In this document: piece after piece, positions 61,233 to 64,000 of the stretch
Layout: the number at the start of each line of letters is the position of its first letter
How positions within the stretch are numbered: position 1 is the first letter of the stretch
Assembly: GCA_964343805.1 (NCBI GenBank)
Contig: CAYFLR010000024.1
Location: forward strand, 16,779-80,778
Direction: 5' to 3'
From: CAYFLR01 sp964343805
Lineage (GTDB): Bacteria; Bdellovibrionota_B; Oligoflexia; CAYFLR01
DNA: 64,000 bases
Notes under the pieces: generated by a model
The model's input: only the letters and a program-made list of their open reading frames with translations
What the model was told of the DNA's origin: nothing
The model's database searches: none
Position numbers and translations under genes: made by a program

Positions 61233-63821
61233 CTAAACGGATTTCATGGCGTACTCAGCCAGCCATTTTCGACGGGTGTGACTAAAGGAAAAGTCTTCAC
61301 TTTTCCGGAGGATAGACTTCACAGTTTTAAGCATGACTTCACTGCCGCCCACCACAACACTACCATCTTTTAAAACATGCTCTGCTTTTCTCTGTGCCTT
61401 AGGTATTTGCTTGGCAATCTTTTCTTGCTTCTCTTTAAAGGTGGCTACCTCTTTCTCTAGGTTGGATTTACTGATCTCGAGGTAATCGATCTTACCCATT
61501 TTGGGTCCTTTACCGCCTCGCTTTTCGATCTTTTTAAGAATTTTATCTAGCTTTGCTTGGCTCTTAACAAGACGTTTTCCCAGATGGGCGTGTTCATTTT
61601 TCAGCATGTTCCATTCATAAAGATAGAGAATACCGTACTCATGAACAGCTTTTTTCTGTTCCACATCAAAGTTTTCTCGGTTGATGGTCTGCTCAGCTGA
61701 TACATGGGAGTAGATTTCACCTAATGTTGAGTCGGGTTGATAAAGGGTGGACTCTAACTTGGGAAACATTAAGTTATAATATTGACTTAGAATTAATTCT
61801 GGTTTTTTAAGCAAGCGTTTTATCGCCCAAATTCGAGCGTTATATCCGGCCACTTCAGTAGTATGAACGGGGGTAAATCCCGAGAAGAATCTCTCTTTGA
61901 ACCTCCACATGGTCCCCTTATCTCTGTCATCGGTAATTTTCGGATTCATTTCCTCTAAAAGCCGGTAGAACGTGTCCGTGAGCAGGGCATCGTCCTTCGG
62001 CACCAGTCCCGGGAATATCTTCTTCAAGTCCGGATTCTCAAAATACGATCGGCAATTGGTCAAGAAATGCCCCTCCCAATCTTTGAGTTCACTCATCATT
62101 CGAGGCGACCGCTCTTGCTCATTTCGACCCTCACGGGCAATCAACGCTCCGAAAATAAAGGGGTCAGCTAAGTCCACAAGGACAGCAAGAGCTAAGATTA
62201 TAATCATCATAGTAGTGGCAAGAACCTCTCCATACTCATCTTTTAAGAAAGCTGTTAATTCAGCAAAGGTTTTGTGCTTAGCTCTTGGAATTCCTTTCTT
62301 AAGAGCTAGTACCGTAGATACATCCATCAAAGGAAAGTTGGCCTTCACTTCATATTGTTTGGCACTGGCTCCACCAGATCGGTCTACTTGAGTGAGCAGT
62401 TGGATATGTTCGTTAATTAACCCATTGATATTCTTAACAGTACCTTTATATCGGGCCTCTACGTTCTCTAATACTTTGATCATTTTCTTTACGATCTCAT
62501 TAATGTCATAATACTCTAAATAGACAATTCTAATGGCCTCCATTACTGATTTTTCTTGCATATTCATGAGCATATCTAGATCTTCCACAATGGCCACAAT
62601 TTCACTTTTCTGCCTTTTCAGGTATTTTTCATAGGAGTTAATATGCTTCTCAATTTTCTTATTAATGGCATGTTCAAAACTCATTCCGCGGGCTTGTAAA
62701 ATTCGATCGATTTGTCTGGTTAGCTGAGTGTCTTTATAAATGTGAATCAGCTCCTTCTCTCCTGGTTTGTAACCCCCATAGACCACAATAAACTTTCCCC
62801 AATAACGAGGACCTTGCTGGGCAACCCCCGAAGAGGAAACACCCGAAGCTTCATCTTCTGGAATCTTAACAAACTGGCGCCACACCTCTTCTTTACTTTT
62901 ATGAAGGGCTTTCACCGTCTGAAAAAATGAGGTGAGTTTAGCATCAGTGAGTTCTATATTTTCTTGAAAGGTTTCCCCAACTCGCTTTTTGATCAATTCT
63001 GATTGCATAGATAGGTCGGAAGCTTTCGATATAAAAGCAACACCTCCATCATAGTTTGTTTTTAAAGAGATCACAGTAAGAAAGGTAGCGGGTATCAGCC
63101 AAACGGGGTTATGAAAATAGGCAATTCGTAACCCTCTAAATACCTTACCAGCATTCATAAAACCACGGAAAATAGCCGCCTTTAAATCTAAAATGACATA
63201 AGAGAGTATAAAACCGGCGACAAAAGATAGAAGCATTCTGATAGCTGCTAAATCAGGTCCTTGTAGCCACTTTAAGAAGGTATATTCAACACTCTGAATC
63301 CAGTTATCAACCCCATAAGCGGTGGTACACATAGATGCGAGAAAAGTTAGAAGACCGATGGCAATCTTTGCAGGCCTTTGCGCCACTTCATGCTTTGGAG
63401 TCGGTGGAAAATTGTTTTTATGAAGGCTAATAAAGTGAGATTTGGCGGCCTTAGCGTGATAGATGAAAAACTCTTTGCAGAGATGATAAAACTGATTGTC
63501 ATGAAGGAGTTGTTCTTTTCCGGTATAGAGTCGTATTTTAAAGGATTCTAGCGCAATCCCTTCATCGCTACTGGCACTTTCACAAACCTTTTCATCGATG
63601 GCTTTAATTTTTGTTGAAATCATCTTCCGCTCAGCGGTGGTGCCATGATCAAGGATGTTGGACTCATCATGGCTACGACCAATGGCATCACGAAATGACG
63701 TTTGCAAACCGTCTGCCGTATTCCCTTTAGAGGGTTTTACCGAAAAGATATCTTCAATTAACTTGCCGTAGTACTTAAATAAAGGGGATGATCCTTCTTT
63801 TTTAGGGTCACTCATAGCCAA
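61233..63821 (-). CDS. large four-TM coiled-coil membrane protein, paralogue of the 33.6-kb gene
   Basis: An 862-residue protein. Three TM helices lie at about 150-260, the fourth at about 530-555, with helical soluble regions before, between and after; the C-terminal part is coiled coil rich in Lys/Glu. It matches the 33571-36210 product over its full length (SLKTNYDGGVAFISKA, GPRYWGK, LVDLADPFIFG, SQSELIKKRV region). It precedes the magnetosome operon in the same direction, separated by the control region. The two paralogues bracket the magnetosome genes. No family is recognised. Confidence 0.78.
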   Translation of the reverse strand: MAMSDPKKEGSSPLFKYYGKLIEDIFSVKPSKGNTADGLQTSFRDAIGRSHDESNILDHGTTAERKMISTKIKAIDEKVCESASSDEGIALESFKIRLYTGKEQLLHDNQFYHLCKEFFIYHAKAAKSHFISLHKNNFPPTPKHEVAQRPAKIAIGLLTFLASMCTTAYGVDNWIQSVEYTFLKWLQGPDLAAIRMLLSFVAGFILSYVILDLKAAIFRGFMNAGKVFRGLRIAYFHNPVWLIPATFLTVISLKTNYDGGVAFISKASDLSMQSELIKKRVGETFQENIELTDAKLTSFFQTVKALHKSKEEVWRQFVKIPEDEASGVSSSGVAQQGPRYWGKFIVVYGGYKPGEKELIHIYKDTQLTRQIDRILQARGMSFEHAINKKIEKHINSYEKYLKRQKSEIVAIVEDLDMLMNMQEKSVMEAIRIVYLEYYDINEIVKKMIKVLENVEARYKGTVKNINGLINEHIQLLTQVDRSGGASAKQYEVKANFPLMDVSTVLALKKGIPRAKHKTFAELTAFLKDEYGEVLATTMMIIILALAVLVDLADPFIFGALIAREGRNEQERSPRMMSELKDWEGHFLTNCRSYFENPDLKKIFPGLVPKDDALLTDTFYRLLEEMNPKITDDRDKGTMWRFKERFFSGFTPVHTTEVAGYNARIWAIKRLLKKPELILSQYYNLMFPKLESTLYQPDSTLGEIYSHVSAEQTINRENFDVEQKKAVHEYGILYLYEWNMLKNEHAHLGKRLVKSQAKLDKILKKIEKRGGKGPKMGKIDYLEISKSNLEKEVATFKEKQEKIAKQIPKAQRKAEHVLKDGSVVVGGSEVMLKTVKSILRKSEDFSFSHTRRKWLAEYAMKSV

Positions 63822-64000
63822 GCGCTCCTCATAAATCAGTAAGGTGGAAATCTGAATCTCAATAAATTTTTAACCGTATGAAAATAATACCATATTATGA
63901 GGGTGGGCGGTATATAGTTTTATATTATTGTTTGGAATAAATTTGTCCGCGAACGCCCCACGATAATCTATCGTCGCCATTTCGAATACACTTTGGCAAG

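Noticed and set aside
1..64000. tRNA, rRNA or Fur-box sites
   Set aside because: None recognised by eye on either strand; no clear 19-bp Fur consensus near the magnetosome operon. A dedicated search would be needed to exclude them.

Overview
The window is a draft chromosomal segment (about 40% G+C by eye, with one 100-N and one 10-N scaffold gap) from a Gram-negative, didermic, probably motile and magnetotactic bacterium. The flagship content is a magnetosome gene cluster on the minus strand from about 60.7 kb down to 42 kb, with a further mineralisation-type gene at 39.3-39.7 kb. Outside it there are many lipoproteins, a hybrid sensor kinase, a TRAP transporter and a type III glutamine synthetase. 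Lipoprotein leaders of the YQNCG type, very acidic or collagen-like surface proteins and the low G+C suggest Bdellovibrionota or a related 'deltaproteobacterial' lineage. That placement is inference only; no rRNA gene is present.

Layout: 0-5.8 kb holds a truncated Sel1-repeat protein, a Cys-rich lipoprotein, an SF1 helicase and a large Tyr/Asp/Glu-rich lipoprotein. 5.85-9.1 kb is a mobile patch: a 150-bp MITE-like element and a 1.3-kb insertion sequence share 24-bp terminal inverted repeats and flank a LysR regulator and a secreted DNase-I-fold enzyme. 9.3-14.6 kb carries a DEAD-box helicase lacking part of motif II, a hybrid histidine kinase and an RNA methyltransferase. 14.8-17.7 kb is a dctPQM TRAP operon. 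17.7-30.8 kb holds glnN and a series of exported proteins (one interrupted by an in-frame UGA, two collagen-like), plus 62-bp tandem repeats around the large scaffold gap. 31-33.2 kb has a sodium:alanine symporter, a 172-bp hairpin and three tiny paralogous peptides. 33.5-39.7 kb has a large four-TM protein, a degenerate HD-GYP protein, a sigma54 activator, a FeoB-associated-type Cys peptide and an Mms6-like protein. 39.9-41.2 kb is a lone DUF4143-type ATPase.

The magnetosome operon reads 60.7 -> 42 kb with tight spacing and many ATGA overlaps. In transcription order it encodes: a CxxC-ribbon membrane protein, a double MamI-like protein, MamI, MamA, MamQ, a bis-His membrane protein, a tiny TM peptide, MamB, a magnetochrome-PDZ-NifX (MamP-like) protein, a triple PDZ-NifX protein, MamE (active S1 protease with two magnetochrome motifs), a MamO-like pseudoprotease with all three catalytic residues lost, a small membrane protein, a CxxC-ribbon protein, a NapH-type polyferredoxin, another CxxC-ribbon protein, MamL, MamM, MamN, two glycine-zipper proteins, a four-cluster ferredoxin, a stand-alone TauE protein, a small TM protein, a Pro/Glu/Lys repeat linker protein, a second TPR protein, a zinc-ribbon membrane protein, a second bis-His membrane protein and an EcsC protein. 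The cluster is bracketed by two paralogous ~870-residue membrane proteins (33.6 and 61.2 kb).

The likely joint function is membrane invagination and protein sorting (MamI, L, Q, B, A, E), iron transport (MamB, MamM, TauE, MamN for ion/proton balance), redox control (magnetochromes, polyferredoxins, bis-His membrane proteins) and crystal shaping (Mms6-like). Features not found here include mamK and mamH; they may lie outside the window.
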